A stretch of 5,296 bases of DNA from JANQPA01 sp964628385 (GTDB lineage Bacteria; Bacteroidota; Bacteroidia; Chitinophagales; Saprospiraceae), in assembly GCA_964628385.1 (NCBI GenBank), contig CAZVOD010000146.1, positions 1-5,296 on the forward strand. The letters are read 5' to 3'. Under the pieces are notes generated by a model. The model worked only from the letters and a program-made list of their open reading frames with translations. It did not search any database and was not told the origin of the DNA. The position numbers and the translations under genes were made by a program. The stretch's first letter is position 1, and every line of letters starts with the position of its first letter. Shown here one piece after another: positions 5,018-5,296 of this stretch.

Positions 5018-5296
5018 TTATTTTAAGTTTTTCCTTCTACTTTTTCCTTTCAATTCGATTCTATGGGCTCTGGGGATGATGCGATCCAGGATGGCATCGG
5101 CCAGAGTTGGTTCTGCCAGATACTCATACCATTTACCTACTGGTAGTTGCGAACAGATAATAGTAGCCCCTTGCTCATACCGATCCTCGAGGATTTACAG
5201 GATGGTTATTTTAACCTGATGTGATATGGGCTGCAAGCCAGAGTCATCAAAGATGATCAGTCTGGCTTTTTTCATTCGATTGAGCCATTTGATGAG
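5018..5296 (-). pseudogene. istB: istB, C-terminal part of IS21 helper ATPase, with in-frame stop
   Basis: IstB is the AAA+ ATPase that assists IstA in IS21 transposition; this is roughly its last 92 codons, about a third of the usual 245-260 residues. Reading leftward from 5296 gives KKARLIIFDDSGLQPISHQV, then TAA at 5195-5197, then ILEDRYEQGATIICSQLPVG, KWYEYL, and ADAILDRIIPRAHRIELKGK, ending at TAA 5018-5020. The frame is unchanged across the internal stop, so one base substitution explains it (relatives read about LLQILEDRY). The Walker B block usually reads DDFG, but here it is DDSG, with Ser encoded at 5240-5242. The sensor-like SQLP and C-terminal DAILDR blocks are well kept. The gene is decayed, and its N-terminus and Walker A lie outside the window. 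Confidence 0.88.

Larger units (their letters stand above)
4932..5296 (-). mobile_element. IS21-family element, istB-side end, running off the window
   Basis: The outer end is placed at TGTGTATTCGGATATGTC. TGTG.ATTCGGA is a familiar IS21-type terminus, and it begins exactly where the IS3 orfB homology ends. Behind it lie iterated TGACCCCCT motifs and a minus-strand istB whose stop is 86 bp from the end. The element therefore points out of the window, with its istA and other end beyond 5296. It is inserted inside the IS3 orfB, making a nested insertion. The istB lesion shows that this copy is also non-functional unless helped in trans. Confidence 0.82.

Noticed and set aside
1..5296. CRISPR array, toxin-antitoxin, phage or defence genes
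   Set aside because: I looked for these on both strands; no regularly spaced repeats and no such protein motifs were seen.

Overview
The window looks like accessory DNA from a member of the Bacteroidota (Flavobacteriia/Cytophagia type). Supporting signs are the AT-rich chromosomal part, A-rich gene starts without a Shine-Dalgarno sequence, and a secreted glycoside hydrolase and insertion sequences of types familiar from that phylum. The assignment is an inference from style, not from a marker gene.

Layout, left to right. (1) Positions 2-1203 hold a nearly complete but dead IS3-family element of the IS407 group. Its orfA has one frameshift. Its orfB has three in-frame stops and a second frameshift at a TTAG repeat. 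The -1 ribosomal slippage site and the DDE residues are still readable. A perfect 36-bp palindrome straddles the orfB stop codon. (2) Positions 1204-1370 are AT-rich spacer with one short peptide-like reading frame of unknown meaning. (3) Positions 1371-4133, minus strand, hold the only clearly intact chromosomal gene: a 920-residue Tat-exported glycoside hydrolase of family GH116 (GBA2/DUF608 type). (4) Positions 4155-4229, minus strand, are the last codons of another gene, which ended 21 bp upstream of the GH116 start. (5) From about 4229 a second, different IS3-family element reads rightward, with an intact orfA, a slippage site, and an orfB carrying one in-frame TAG. (6) At about 4932 that orfB is cut by the end of an IS21-family element, whose istB (minus strand, itself broken by an in-frame TAA) runs off the right edge.

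The main story is a glycosidase gene in an IS-rich, decaying neighbourhood. The IS3 element at 4229 removed most of the gene that preceded GH116 in the same orientation. An IS21 element then landed inside that IS3 element, and later both decayed. The GH116 gene shows no damage over 920 codons, so it is either still selected or the insertions are recent relative to its decay rate. I do not see a new defence, CRISPR or mobile system here. The most useful observations are the mutational histories of the ISs, two parallel -1 frameshift sites, the palindrome, and the gene remnant upstream of GH116.
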